A stretch of DNA of 64,000 nucleotides from Jiella endophytica. Lineage in GTDB: Bacteria; Pseudomonadota; Alphaproteobacteria; Rhizobiales; Rhizobiaceae. Below, piece by piece: positions 1 to 7,935 of this stretch. Both the position numbers and the translations under genes were made by a program. Below the pieces are notes generated by a model. The model searched no databases and was not told the origin of the DNA. It saw only the letters and a program-made list of their open reading frames with translations. How positions within the stretch are numbered: position 1 is the stretch's first letter; every line of letters begins with the position of its first letter. The stretch is taken from the NCBI RefSeq assembly GCF_004519335.1, contig NZ_SOZD01000001.1, forward strand, positions 372,001 to 436,000. Direction: 5' to 3'.

Positions 1-94
1 GGATATCTGGTGTAAACACTGAGCCGATCGGGTCGGCGCCGCACGAGGGAGACGTGCAGCGCGTTCTGCGACCCTGCCCAAGGGAGGAATAGAG

Positions 95-1087
95 ATGAAT
101 TACAGATCGATGCTCGCCGGCCTTTTGCTGGCGACGAGTGCCATCGCGACCACCGGGATCGCGATCACGGCCGTCGAGGCGAAGGAGATGAACTTCGCCA
201 TCGTGACGCCGCCGGAGGGCCACTATGGCCAGGGCGCCAAGGCCTTCGCCGAAAAGATGAAAGAGCTGTCGGGCGGCGATTTCGTCGTCAACGTCAAGGC
301 CGGCGGGTCGCTCGGCGGCGAGCGCGAAATCCTTGAGGGCGAGCAGATCGGGACGATCGAGCTGGCGATGACCTCGACCGGACCGGTCGGCTCCTTCGCG
401 CCGGAAATCTACGCGCTCGACTTCCCCTTCCTGTTCAAGGACTACGCCAGCGCCCGCAAGATCCTCGATGGTGAGATCGGCGACGAGCTGCTTTCGAAGT
501 TCGAGGACAAGGGGATGATCGGCCTCGCCTGGTCTGAGAACGGCTTTCGCCACGTGACCAATTCGGTCCATCCGGTGAAGACGCCTGCCGATCTCCAGGG
601 CCTGAAGCTGCGCACGATGGAAAACCAGGTCCACATCGACGCCTTCAAGGAACTCGGCGCATCGCCGACGCCGATGAGCTGGACGGAGGTCCTGACCTCG
701 CTGCAGCAGGGCACCATCGACGGGCAGGAAAATCCGATCCCGATCATCGTCTCGAACAACATGTGGGACATGCAGAAATACGTGACGCTCACCGGCCACG
801 TCTATTCGCCGGCGGTGATCACCATGTCGAAGATCCACTGGGACCAGCTCTCCGACGAGGAGAAGGGCTGGATCCGCGAGGCGTCCAAGGCGGCCGTCGC
901 GGCGACCCGCAAGGTCGTCGACCAGAACGAGGCCGACGGCGTGAAGACCATGCGCGAGCATGGCATGGAGGTCATCGAGGACGTCGACAAGGCCGCCTTC
1001 CAGGACGCCGTCGAGCCGACCTACGAGCGCTACGGCAAGGAATATGGCGAGCAGATGATCCAGCGGATCCGCGACGCCCAGAAATAG
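95..1087 (+). CDS. TRAP transporter substrate-binding protein (DctP family)
   Basis: Periplasmic solute receptor of a tripartite ATP-independent transporter, 330 aa. An N-terminal signal peptide (about residues 1-29, cleaved after VEA) precedes a DctP fold. Seen in the sequence: the segment LKLRTMEN carrying the arginine that in this family clamps the substrate carboxylate, and the DGQENP motif typical of receptors for hydroxy- and sugar acids. The start is supported by a GGGAGGA Shine-Dalgarno at 82-88. It opens an apparent operon with the two membrane subunits and two dehydrogenases; the substrate is therefore probably a short organic hydroxyacid that those enzymes oxidise. The exact ligand cannot be read from the sequence. 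Confidence 0.93.
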   Translation: MNYRSMLAGLLLATSAIATTGIAITAVEAKEMNFAIVTPPEGHYGQGAKAFAEKMKELSGGDFVVNVKAGGSLGGEREILEGEQIGTIELAMTSTGPVGSFAPEIYALDFPFLFKDYASARKILDGEIGDELLSKFEDKGMIGLAWSENGFRHVTNSVHPVKTPADLQGLKLRTMENQVHIDAFKELGASPTPMSWTEVLTSLQQGTIDGQENPIPIIVSNNMWDMQKYVTLTGHVYSPAVITMSKIHWDQLSDEEKGWIREASKAAVAATRKVVDQNEADGVKTMREHGMEVIEDVDKAAFQDAVEPTYERYGKEYGEQMIQRIRDAQK

Positions 1088-1198
1088 GCGCCGCTGCCGT
1101 CGTCCTCCCGCGACGGATGCTTGCCCGGCCAGGCGGCCGGGCAAGCATGTCGGGCGAGGGGACGAAGCCGCCACAAAACCCTCCTCGAGGTCCCGCCG

Positions 1199-1711
1199 AT
1201 GCGGAAGATCGCCCTCAATGCCGCCGAGCGGCTCATCTCGCTCACCCACAATCTTGCGGCCATCCTCCTGGCGGTGGCGGCGCTGCTGGTGTTCTGGCAG
1301 GTCGTCACCCGCTTCATCCTCGGCGATGCCGCCGCATGGTCGGAGGTTCTGGCCCGCGGCATCGTCATCTGGATGGTGTTCCTCGTCTCCGGCGCCGGTT
1401 TCCGCCTCAGCGCGATGATCCCGCTGGAATTCGTCCGCAGCGTCCTGCCGGACAATCTCCAGCGTATCGTCGGCTTCGTGGTGATGGTGCTGGTCCTCGC
1501 CTTTCTCGGCGTGCTGATCTGGTTCGGCACGGCGATGGCGATCCGCGTCTCGACCCAGCAGGTCGCGATGCTCGGTGTGCCGATCTCGTGGTTCTATGCG
1601 GCGATCCCCCTCGGCGCGGCGCTGGCGGTGCCGGGCGTCCTCCTCGAATTCTTCCGGCCGATCGACGAGTTGCGCGACGAGACGGCCGCCCGGGACGAGG
1701 CGTTCGAATGA
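1199..1711 (+). CDS. TRAP transporter small membrane subunit (DctQ family)
   Basis: Small four-helix permease component, 170 aa, that joins the receptor to the large subunit of the TRAP transporter. The protein begins MRKIALNAAERL; longer in-frame starts upstream (1121) add a Arg/Cys-rich leader without family similarity, so the ATG at 1199 is preferred. Hydrophobic segments are visible near residues 18-38, 52-70, 88-110 and 128-150. Its TGA overlaps the ATG of the large subunit (ATGA at 1708-1711), indicating translational coupling. Confidence 0.88.
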   Translation: MRKIALNAAERLISLTHNLAAILLAVAALLVFWQVVTRFILGDAAAWSEVLARGIVIWMVFLVSGAGFRLSAMIPLEFVRSVLPDNLQRIVGFVVMVLVLAFLGVLIWFGTAMAIRVSTQQVAMLGVPISWFYAAIPLGAALAVPGVLLEFFRPIDELRDETAARDEAFE

Positions 1712-2982
1712 ACACCGCCCTCGTCACCGCACTGCTGGTCTTCTTCATCCTGTCGGTCCCGGTCGGAGTGGCGATCGGACTTGCCGCCATCGTCGGCGTC
1801 GGCTTCTTCTCGCCGCTGCCGCTGCTCGTCATCCCGCAGAAGATCTTCACTTCCCTTGACAGCTTTCCGCTGCTTGCCGTGCCCTTCTTCATCCTCGCCG
1901 GCAATCTGATGACCCATGGCGGCGTCTCGCGCCGGCTGGTCGGCTTCGCCAAGTCGATGGTCGGCGGGGTTCAGGGCGGGCTCGCCTCGACCTGCGTCGT
2001 CACCTGCATGATCTTCGCGGCGATCTCGGGTTCGTCGGTGGCGACGACATTTGCCATCGGCGCGATCCTGGTGCCGGCCATGGCGCGGCACAACTATCCG
2101 CTGCCGATGGCGGCGACGATCCAGGCGACCTCCGCCGAACTCGGCGTCATCATCCCGCCCTCGGTGCCGATGATCATCTTCGGCGTCGCCACCGAGACCT
2201 CGGTGACCCAGCTGTTCATGGCCGGCATCGGCCCCGGCCTGCTCGTCGCGGCCGCACTCGTCCTGATGACCCAGGTCTGGTGCCGGATGAAAGGCATCGG
2301 CAAGGAGGACGGCGACGAGAGCGAGCCGATCCTGAAGAGCTTCGTCGACGCCTTCTGGGCGTTGATGCTGCCCGTCATCATTCTCGGCGGTATCTATGGC
2401 GGCGTCTTCACCCCCACCGAGGCGGCGGCGGTCTCCGTCGTCTACGCGCTCGTCGTCGGCCTGTTCGTCTACCGCGAGATGGCCATCGCCGATCTGCCGC
2501 AGATCTTCCGTTCCGCCGCCGTCTCGACCGGGGCGATCATGCTGATCATCGCGACGGCCGGGCTGTTTTCCTTCCTGATCAGCCTCTCCGGCCTGCCGAC
2601 CCTGATCGGCGGCTGGGCGAAGGCGAATTTCGACAGCGCCATCGGCTTCCTGCTGTTCGTCAACCTGTTGCTGCTCGTCGTCGGCATGTTCGTCGAGACC
2701 TCGGCGGCGATCCTCGTCCTGGCGCCGATCCTGACGCCGATCGCCATCGGCTTCGGGATCGATCCGGTGCATTTCGGCATCGTCGTCATCGTCAATCTCG
2801 CCCTCGGGATGATCACCCCGCCGCTCGGCGTCAATCTCTTCGCGGCGGCCCAGGTGGCGAAGATCCCGGTGCAGCGCATGTTCACCTCGCTGGTCATCCC
2901 GGTCGCGGTGGTCTTCACGACGCTCCTTCTCATCACCTACGTGCCGCAGATCTCGCTGTTCCTGCGCGACCTCTTCACCTGA
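1708..2982 (+). CDS. TRAP transporter large membrane subunit (DctM family)
   Basis: Large permease subunit of the TRAP transporter, 424 aa, almost entirely hydrophobic with about a dozen membrane segments, the usual size for DctM. It uses the ion gradient to move the ligand delivered by the receptor encoded at 95. Family features include the FFILAGNLM stretch after the second helix, the PPSVPMIIFG loop and the ITPPLGVNLF loop near the C terminus, the paired re-entrant hairpins of the DctM fold. It starts within the stop codon of the DctQ gene and is followed after 34 bp by a dehydrogenase gene. Confidence 0.94.
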   Translation: MNTALVTALLVFFILSVPVGVAIGLAAIVGVGFFSPLPLLVIPQKIFTSLDSFPLLAVPFFILAGNLMTHGGVSRRLVGFAKSMVGGVQGGLASTCVVTCMIFAAISGSSVATTFAIGAILVPAMARHNYPLPMAATIQATSAELGVIIPPSVPMIIFGVATETSVTQLFMAGIGPGLLVAAALVLMTQVWCRMKGIGKEDGDESEPILKSFVDAFWALMLPVIILGGIYGGVFTPTEAAAVSVVYALVVGLFVYREMAIADLPQIFRSAAVSTGAIMLIIATAGLFSFLISLSGLPTLIGGWAKANFDSAIGFLLFVNLLLLVVGMFVETSAAILVLAPILTPIAIGFGIDPVHFGIVVIVNLALGMITPPLGVNLFAAAQVAKIPVQRMFTSLVIPVAVVFTTLLLITYVPQISLFLRDLFT

Positions 2983-3016
2983 CGGCAACAGGCTCCCCAC
3001 CGGAGGCAAGACAGAC

Positions 3017-4123
3017 ATGAGCGGACATCCCAGCTATCGCATCGCGACGATCGAAGGCGACGGCATCGGGCCGGAGGTTACCCGCTCGGCAATGGCGGTG
3101 CTTGCCGAAGCCTGCGGTGCCGGTCGGCTCGACTTCGTGATGGTGCCTGGCGGCGCTGGCCACTACCAGGCGTCCGGCGAGGTGCTGCCGGAGGAAACGC
3201 TGAAGGCCTGCCGCGAGCTCGACGCGACGCTGCACGGCGCCGCCGGCCTGCCGGGCGCCACCTATCCGGACGGGACCGAGGTCGGCAACGAGCTGCATCT
3301 GCAGCTGCGCTTCAAGCTCGACCTCTACGCCAATGTGCGGCCGATCAAGCTCCTGAAAGGCGTCCGCTCGCCGCTGCGGGACTTCGATGCGGGTAATGCG
3401 GGTCGCGGCATCGACTACGTCATCGTGCGGGAAAACACCGAGGGGCTCTATGCCAGCCGCGGGGCGGGAGTGCTTCTGCGCGGCGAGGTCGCCTCAGACA
3501 GCCTCGTCGTCACCCGCAAGGGGACGAGCCGGGTCGCCCGCTTCGCCTTCGACCTTGCCAGCAAGCGTGGCGGCGCGCTTTCCGACGGCAAGCAGCGGAT
3601 GACCGTCTGCGACAAGGCCAACATCCTGAGAAGCTACGCCTTCTTCCGCTCGGTCTGCGAGGAGGTGCACGCGGAGTTTCCCGGCGTCGAGATCGACTAC
3701 GCCTATGCGGACGCGATCACCGTCCACCTCCTCAAGCGGCCGGATTTCTACGACGTCATCGTCGCGGAAAACATGTTCGGCGACATCATCTCCGACCTCG
3801 GTGCGGCCACCGTCGGCGGCATGGGCATTTCGCCCTCCGGCGAGATCGGCGACGGCCATGGTCTGTTCCAGGGCGCCCACGGTTCGGCGCCGGATATTGC
3901 GGGCCGGGATCTCGCCAGCCCCGTCGCGGCGATCCTCTCCGGGGTGATGATGCTGCGCTGGCTGGCGGACCGCCACGGCGACCCGGCGCTCGGCAAGGAT
4001 GCGGATCGCGTCGAACGGGCGGTCGAGTCCGTCCTCGAGGCCGGCGACTTCGTGCCCACCGACCTCGGCGGCAAAACGCGTTGCAGCGAGATGACGCAAG
4101 CGATCCTCGGCGCGCTCGCCTGA
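3017..4123 (+). CDS. Isocitrate/isopropylmalate dehydrogenase-family (beta-decarboxylating) dehydrogenase
   Basis: NAD(P)-dependent oxidative decarboxylase of 2-hydroxy acids, 368 aa. Seen: GDGIGPEV nucleotide-loop start, paired arginines in QLRFKLDLYANVRP, RENTEG, the catalytic lysine in VCDKANI, metal aspartates in YADA and FGDIISDLGA, and HGSAPDIAGR near the C terminus. All catalytic residues of the family are present. It lacks the DHxSLWGSL segment that marks tartrate/D-malate dehydrogenases and that is present in the paralogue at 6622, so the two should differ in substrate. A GGAGG ribosome site lies just before the ATG, 34 bp after the transporter. Known family substrates are isopropylmalate, isocitrate, homoisocitrate, tartrate and D-malate; which applies here is not known. 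No leu genes are near, so a leucine role is unlikely. Confidence 0.85.
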   Translation: MSGHPSYRIATIEGDGIGPEVTRSAMAVLAEACGAGRLDFVMVPGGAGHYQASGEVLPEETLKACRELDATLHGAAGLPGATYPDGTEVGNELHLQLRFKLDLYANVRPIKLLKGVRSPLRDFDAGNAGRGIDYVIVRENTEGLYASRGAGVLLRGEVASDSLVVTRKGTSRVARFAFDLASKRGGALSDGKQRMTVCDKANILRSYAFFRSVCEEVHAEFPGVEIDYAYADAITVHLLKRPDFYDVIVAENMFGDIISDLGAATVGGMGISPSGEIGDGHGLFQGAHGSAPDIAGRDLASPVAAILSGVMMLRWLADRHGDPALGKDADRVERAVESVLEAGDFVPTDLGGKTRCSEMTQAILGALA

Positions 4124-4152
4124 ACACATCTGCGGAACAACGGATCAATCCC

Positions 4153-5031
4153 ATGAGCAAGAAGATCGGCATCATCGGCGTCGGCATGATGGGCCACGGC
4201 ATCGCCAGGAACATCGCCCTTGCCGGCTGGCCGCTCGCCTATCTCGACCACCCCGGCAACCAGCCGACGGACGATCTCGACTCGGCCGGCGCAACACGCC
4301 TTGGCACGCTTCCGGATGTCGTCGAGCAGAGCGACGTCGTCATCCTCGTCGTCACCGGCAGTTCGCAGATCGAGGAGATCGTCCTTGCCGACGACGGCTT
4401 CGTCGATGCCCTGCGCCCCGGCACCATCGTCGTCGACTGCTCGACCGGCATCCCGGCCGTCACCCGGCGGGCCGCGAAACGGGTCGAGGCGGCGGGGGGC
4501 CGGTTCTGCGACGCCGCGATGACCCGTACGCCGAAGGAGGCGGAGGAGGGACGCCTCAACCTCCTGATCGGCGGCGGCGACGAGACGGTCGCCGAGCTGA
4601 CGCCGCTGTTCGAACTGTTTTCGGAGAACCGCTTCCATGCCGGGCCGGTCGGCGCCGGGCAGATGCTGAAGCTCATCCACAATTTCGTCTCGCTCGGCAG
4701 CGCCGCGCTGATCGGCGAGGCCGCGGCCTGCGCCGCCGAGAACGGCATTTCGGCGGAGATCCTCGTCGACTGCCTGCGGCGTGGCGGCGGCCACGGCGCC
4801 GCGCTTGAGCGGGTCGCGCCCTTCCTGCTCGAAGGCGAGACCGGCCAGATGCGCTTTACCAACGCCAACGCCCTGAAGGACGTCGGCTATTACAGCGAAC
4901 TCGCCGGAGCGACCGGAACCGGGCGCAACATCGCCGACGGCGTTCTGTCGGCTTTCGGCTGGCTGAACGACAACGGCTTCGGTGCGGCGATGGTGCCTGA
5001 AGCGGCAAAGGCCTTCCGGCAGAAGACATGA
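4153..5031 (+). CDS. Beta-hydroxyacid dehydrogenase (3-hydroxyisobutyrate dehydrogenase family) with a divergent substrate motif
   Basis: NAD(P)-dependent dehydrogenase, 292 aa. The Rossmann motif GVGMMG is at residues 9-14 and the catalytic lysine K173 with N177 lies in MLKLIHNF, as in the family. The substrate signature that usually reads DAPVSGG is here DAAMTRT (120-126), so the hydroxyl-binding Ser-Gly-Gly is gone; the enzyme is likely not a plain tartronate semialdehyde reductase or 3-hydroxyisobutyrate dehydrogenase. ATG 4153 is used because the family begins with the KKIGIIGVG strand; an in-frame upstream ATG inside the preceding gene adds an unrelated leader. It follows the beta-decarboxylating dehydrogenase by 29 bp and runs convergently into the RuBisCO-like gene with a 15-bp gap. 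Confidence 0.86.
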   Translation: MSKKIGIIGVGMMGHGIARNIALAGWPLAYLDHPGNQPTDDLDSAGATRLGTLPDVVEQSDVVILVVTGSSQIEEIVLADDGFVDALRPGTIVVDCSTGIPAVTRRAAKRVEAAGGRFCDAAMTRTPKEAEEGRLNLLIGGGDETVAELTPLFELFSENRFHAGPVGAGQMLKLIHNFVSLGSAALIGEAAACAAENGISAEILVDCLRRGGGHGAALERVAPFLLEGETGQMRFTNANALKDVGYYSELAGATGTGRNIADGVLSAFGWLNDNGFGAAMVPEAAKAFRQKT

Positions 5032-5046
5032 GCCTTGCGAGGGCTG

Positions 5047-6333
5047 CTACCGGAACGTCTCGAGGGCTTGCCGGAGCGCCGGGCGGGTCTCGGCATAGGC
5101 GGCAAGCGGCGTTCCAGCCATCGCCGCCTCCCAAGCCTCGCGCATGCTGGTGACGCCGCCAGCGGGACCTGCCGGATGCGCCATGATGCCGCCGCCGGCG
5201 GCATGGATGAGGTCGGCCGACCCCAGCCGCGCGAATGTCTCCGGTGCCTGGCGGGCGGTCTGGCCCGACGAGAATACCGGCATAATGACGCATGGCTTGT
5301 CGTCGAACATCGGCGTCAGACAGGCCCGCGCCGCCGCGATGACGCTGTCGTCGTCTTCCGAGAACTTGTTGGCAAGGCCGTTCACATGCATGTGGTCGCA
5401 GCCGACCAGCCGCCAGATCTTCTGCCAGGCGGTGTAGGACCAGCCGAGCAGCGGATGGCGCGAGAGATATCCCCAGCCGTTGCGGTGGGCGTGGACCGGC
5501 AGCTCGCTGTGGCGGGCAAATTCGATCATGCCGACGAGCCCGACGGAGTTGAGGCTCGCCATCACGCAGGTGCCGCCGAGATCGCGGACGAGATCGTGCC
5601 GCCGCCGCATCTCGTCGAGATCGCCGGTGAGGTTGAAGGCGAACATCACCTTCATGCCGCTGCGCTGGGCATGCCTCTCGATGACGTCCATGACGGCGCG
5701 CGCGCGGGCCTCGAAGGGGCAGCCGGGACCGTCCGACTGGAGTTCGTCGTCCTTGATGAAATCGATGCCGGCGCCGGCGAGCGTATCCACCGCCTCGGCA
5801 GTCGCCTCCGGCGTCAGGCCGATGCTCGGCTTGATGATCGTCCCGATCAGCGGCCGACCGTTGACGCCGGCGAGCCGCCTGGTGCCCTCGATCCCGAACC
5901 GCGGGCCGGCATAGGCGTCGGCGAAGGCTCGCGGCAGGCGGATATCGAGGAGGCGCAGGCCGGAGACCTGCTTCAGCTCGAAGAGATTGCCGGCGACGGT
6001 GGCAAGGAGGTTCGGCAGCGACGGGCCGATATTGGCGAGCGGCCAGGAGATCGTCACGACGGCGCGGCGAAAGGTCCCGGGCGTCGAGGGGGTGGCCGCC
6101 CCCGGCAGCGCCGGCGCGGCGGCGGGATCGCATTCGCGGATCGCCTCGACTCGGGCTGCCGAGCGGGCCTTGAGTTCCGGCGTCTCGCCGGGAACCGGCA
6201 GGAAGGTCCCGCTCGACTGCTCGCCCGCAATGGCCTCGGCGGCCGCCTCGATGGAAATCGGGCTCTCGAGGAGATAGTCGGCCTCGAACCGATCGCCCAT
6301 GCGGTGCGACCCGGCGTCTCCTTGCGCAGTCAT
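5047..6333 (-). CDS. RuBisCO-like protein (form IV, large-subunit superfamily)
   Basis: 428 aa, RuBisCO large-subunit fold, not a carbon-fixing form I-III enzyme. Residues equivalent to the RuBisCO active site that are kept: E38, T43, N116, K168 (in IIKPS), the KDDE carbamate/metal cluster at 194-197, H283-R284 (HAHR), H316, loop-6 K323, S355, G357 and the GGG at 380-382. The second lysine of the KPK motif is serine (S170), as in known non-fixing relatives. Relatives of this type include the transcarboxylase/hydrolase and decarboxylase RLPs of D-apiose catabolism, which act on beta-keto acid phosphates. The start at 6333 has a strong GGGAGGGGAG site upstream. No phosphatase, kinase, small subunit or phosphoribulokinase is adjacent, so a Calvin-cycle role is excluded. 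The neighbouring dehydrogenases make a beta-keto acid the most likely substrate (inference). Confidence 0.92.
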   Translation of the reverse strand: MTAQGDAGSHRMGDRFEADYLLESPISIEAAAEAIAGEQSSGTFLPVPGETPELKARSAARVEAIRECDPAAAPALPGAATPSTPGTFRRAVVTISWPLANIGPSLPNLLATVAGNLFELKQVSGLRLLDIRLPRAFADAYAGPRFGIEGTRRLAGVNGRPLIGTIIKPSIGLTPEATAEAVDTLAGAGIDFIKDDELQSDGPGCPFEARARAVMDVIERHAQRSGMKVMFAFNLTGDLDEMRRRHDLVRDLGGTCVMASLNSVGLVGMIEFARHSELPVHAHRNGWGYLSRHPLLGWSYTAWQKIWRLVGCDHMHVNGLANKFSEDDDSVIAAARACLTPMFDDKPCVIMPVFSSGQTARQAPETFARLGSADLIHAAGGGIMAHPAGPAGGVTSMREAWEAAMAGTPLAAYAETRPALRQALETFR

Positions 6334-6621
6334 GGCGTCTCCCCTCCCGCAATCTCATTATGTCATTATACCAGTTGTAGAATGCGCACAAGGCGATGCG
6401 GGGCGTCGTTCAGGCGGGAAAGCGCGGTATCAGGCTTGTGCCCCGTGGTCGTGCAGAGGAGCGGCGGACGGCGCGCGAACGCCCCGGCGATCCGGATCCG
6501 ACTGCAATCGATCGACGGCGCGGGCTTCGGCGCCATGTCTGCACTTCAACGCCGTTCCATGGCGGTGGCAATTCGTCCGGCAGCGCAACTGCCCATACCC
6601 TGAGAGGAGGTCAGAAGTTCC
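6334..6621. promoter_or_regulatory. Divergent control region between the RuBisCO-like gene and the tartrate dehydrogenase gene
   Basis: 288 bp with no credible gene. On the minus strand a perfect TATAAT hexamer (6365-6370) sits 31 bases before the RuBisCO-like start, with a weak TTGTGC upstream. Two direct copies of TCATTAT (6355-6361 and 6363-6369) overlap and follow that hexamer, and an inverted pair TTGT-N9-ACAA (6375-6391) lies where the -35 region would be. These are plausible operator positions but no regulator gene is adjacent. On the plus strand an AGGAGG at 6605-6610 serves the gene at 6622. Confidence 0.5.
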
Positions 6622-7707
6622 ATGACAAAATCATCGTATCGTATTGCCGTGATCGCCGGAGACGGCATTGGCAAAGAAGTCGTTCCTGAGGGCGTGAAGG
6701 TCCTTCGGGCCGCCGCCCGCCGCTTCGACATCGACCTGCAGTTCGACAGCTTCGACTTCGCCAGCTGCGACTATTACGCGGCGCACGGGCAGATGATGCC
6801 CGACGACTGGAAGGCGCAGATCGGCGGCCATGACGCGATCTTCTTCGGTGCCGTCGGCTGGCCGGACACCGTGCCCGATCACATCTCGCTCTGGGGATCG
6901 CTCATCCAGTTCCGCCGCGAGTTCGACCAGTATGTGAACCTGCGGCCGGCGCGGCTGATGCCGGGCGTGAAATCGCCGCTCGCCGGACGCCAGCCCGGCG
7001 ACATCGACTTCTACGTCGTGCGCGAGAACACCGAGGGCGAATATTCCTCGATCGGCGGCACGATGTTTCCGGGCACCGAGCGCGAGTTTGTCGTCCAGGA
7101 GACGGTGATGACCCGCACCGGCGTCGACCGCATCCTGCGCTACGCCTTCGAGCTGGCAATGAAGCGGCCGCGGCGCAGGCTGACTTCGGCGACCAAGTCC
7201 AACGGCATCTCGATCACCATGCCCTACTGGGATTCGCGCTTCGCCGAGATGACGAAGGCCTATCCGCAGATCGCCACCGACAAGTACCACATCGACATCC
7301 TGACCGCCCATTTCGTGCTCAATCCGGACCGCTTCGACGTCGTCGTCGCCTCCAACCTCTTCGGCGACATACTCTCCGACCTCGGTCCCGCCTGCACCGG
7401 CACGATCGGCATCGCGCCCTCCGGCAACATCAATCCCGAGAAGACCTTTCCCTCGCTGTTCGAGCCGGTGCACGGCTCGGCGCCGGACATTGCCGGCAAG
7501 GGGATCGCCAATCCCATCGGCCAGATCTGGGCGGGCGCGATGATGCTCGATCATTTCGGCCATGCCGATGCCGGCGCCGCCATCCTCGCTGCCATCGAAG
7601 CCTCGCTCGCCGATCCCGCCGGGCGCACGGGTGATCTCGGCGGCACCGCGACGACCTCTGAATGCGGAGAGTGTGTCGCCGAGGCGCTCGCTGCGCTGCC
7701 GGGATAA
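6622..7707 (+). CDS. Tartrate dehydrogenase/decarboxylase or D-malate dehydrogenase (TtuC/DmlA type)
   Basis: 361 aa, NAD- and Mn-dependent beta-decarboxylating dehydrogenase. The diagnostic segment DHISLWGSL followed by RREFDQYVNLRP is seen and is characteristic of the tartrate/D-malate branch of the isopropylmalate dehydrogenase family. RENTEG, FGDILSDLG and HGSAPDIAGK are also present. One caution: the segment expected to carry the catalytic lysine reads SATKSNGI, which fits the family. Known enzymes of this branch convert meso-tartrate to D-glycerate plus CO2, D-malate to pyruvate plus CO2, and oxidise L-tartrate. The gene is transcribed away from the RuBisCO-like gene and toward the serine-cycle genes, where glycerate kinase is encoded, so D-glycerate is an attractive product (inference). 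Confidence 0.88.
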   Translation: MTKSSYRIAVIAGDGIGKEVVPEGVKVLRAAARRFDIDLQFDSFDFASCDYYAAHGQMMPDDWKAQIGGHDAIFFGAVGWPDTVPDHISLWGSLIQFRREFDQYVNLRPARLMPGVKSPLAGRQPGDIDFYVVRENTEGEYSSIGGTMFPGTEREFVVQETVMTRTGVDRILRYAFELAMKRPRRRLTSATKSNGISITMPYWDSRFAEMTKAYPQIATDKYHIDILTAHFVLNPDRFDVVVASNLFGDILSDLGPACTGTIGIAPSGNINPEKTFPSLFEPVHGSAPDIAGKGIANPIGQIWAGAMMLDHFGHADAGAAILAAIEASLADPAGRTGDLGGTATTSECGECVAEALAALPG

Positions 7708-7896
7708 AGCCGGCGGCCACCGGAAGGGCGACGTGGGGCTGCGTGAGACGCGGGGCAGGCGGGTAAGGGAAGATCCTCTCGCTTTTGGTTGTCCCGAGCA
7801 GTCGGCACCCGTCCGCCCGCCGCCTTGTCCGAAGGAGTAGCAAGGCTCAGCCTTTCGGGCACCAATTTCCATGCGTTCAGCGCTGGCTCGCGAGCG

Positions 7897-7925
7897 CCTC
7901 CCGGCTATCCTCCGAAATCGGGAGG
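7897..7925 (+). promoter_or_regulatory. Hairpin that can mask the ppc ribosome-binding site
   Basis: The ppc Shine-Dalgarno GGGAGG (7920-7925) is the 3' arm of a possible hairpin: CCTCCCG at 7897-7903 pairs with CGGGAGG at 7919-7925 (7 bp, 15-nt loop). A second, closer CCTCC at 7909-7913 can pair with GGAGG at 7921-7925 instead. Such competing pairings could limit ppc translation, but high-GC leaders form such stems by chance, so this is only a candidate. The rest of 7708-7935 shows no gene. Confidence 0.35.
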
Positions 7926-7935
7926 CTGAGAGACC

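Noticed and set aside
10-19. GTGT-AA-ACAC inverted pair at the left edge
   Set aside because: Arms of four bases at the very edge of the window are too short and cannot be placed relative to a promoter.
5047-6333. The RuBisCO homologue as a functional CO2-fixing enzyme
   Set aside because: The second lysine of the KPK motif is Ser, the loop-6 region is atypical and no phosphoribulokinase or small subunit is present. It is a form IV-type protein.
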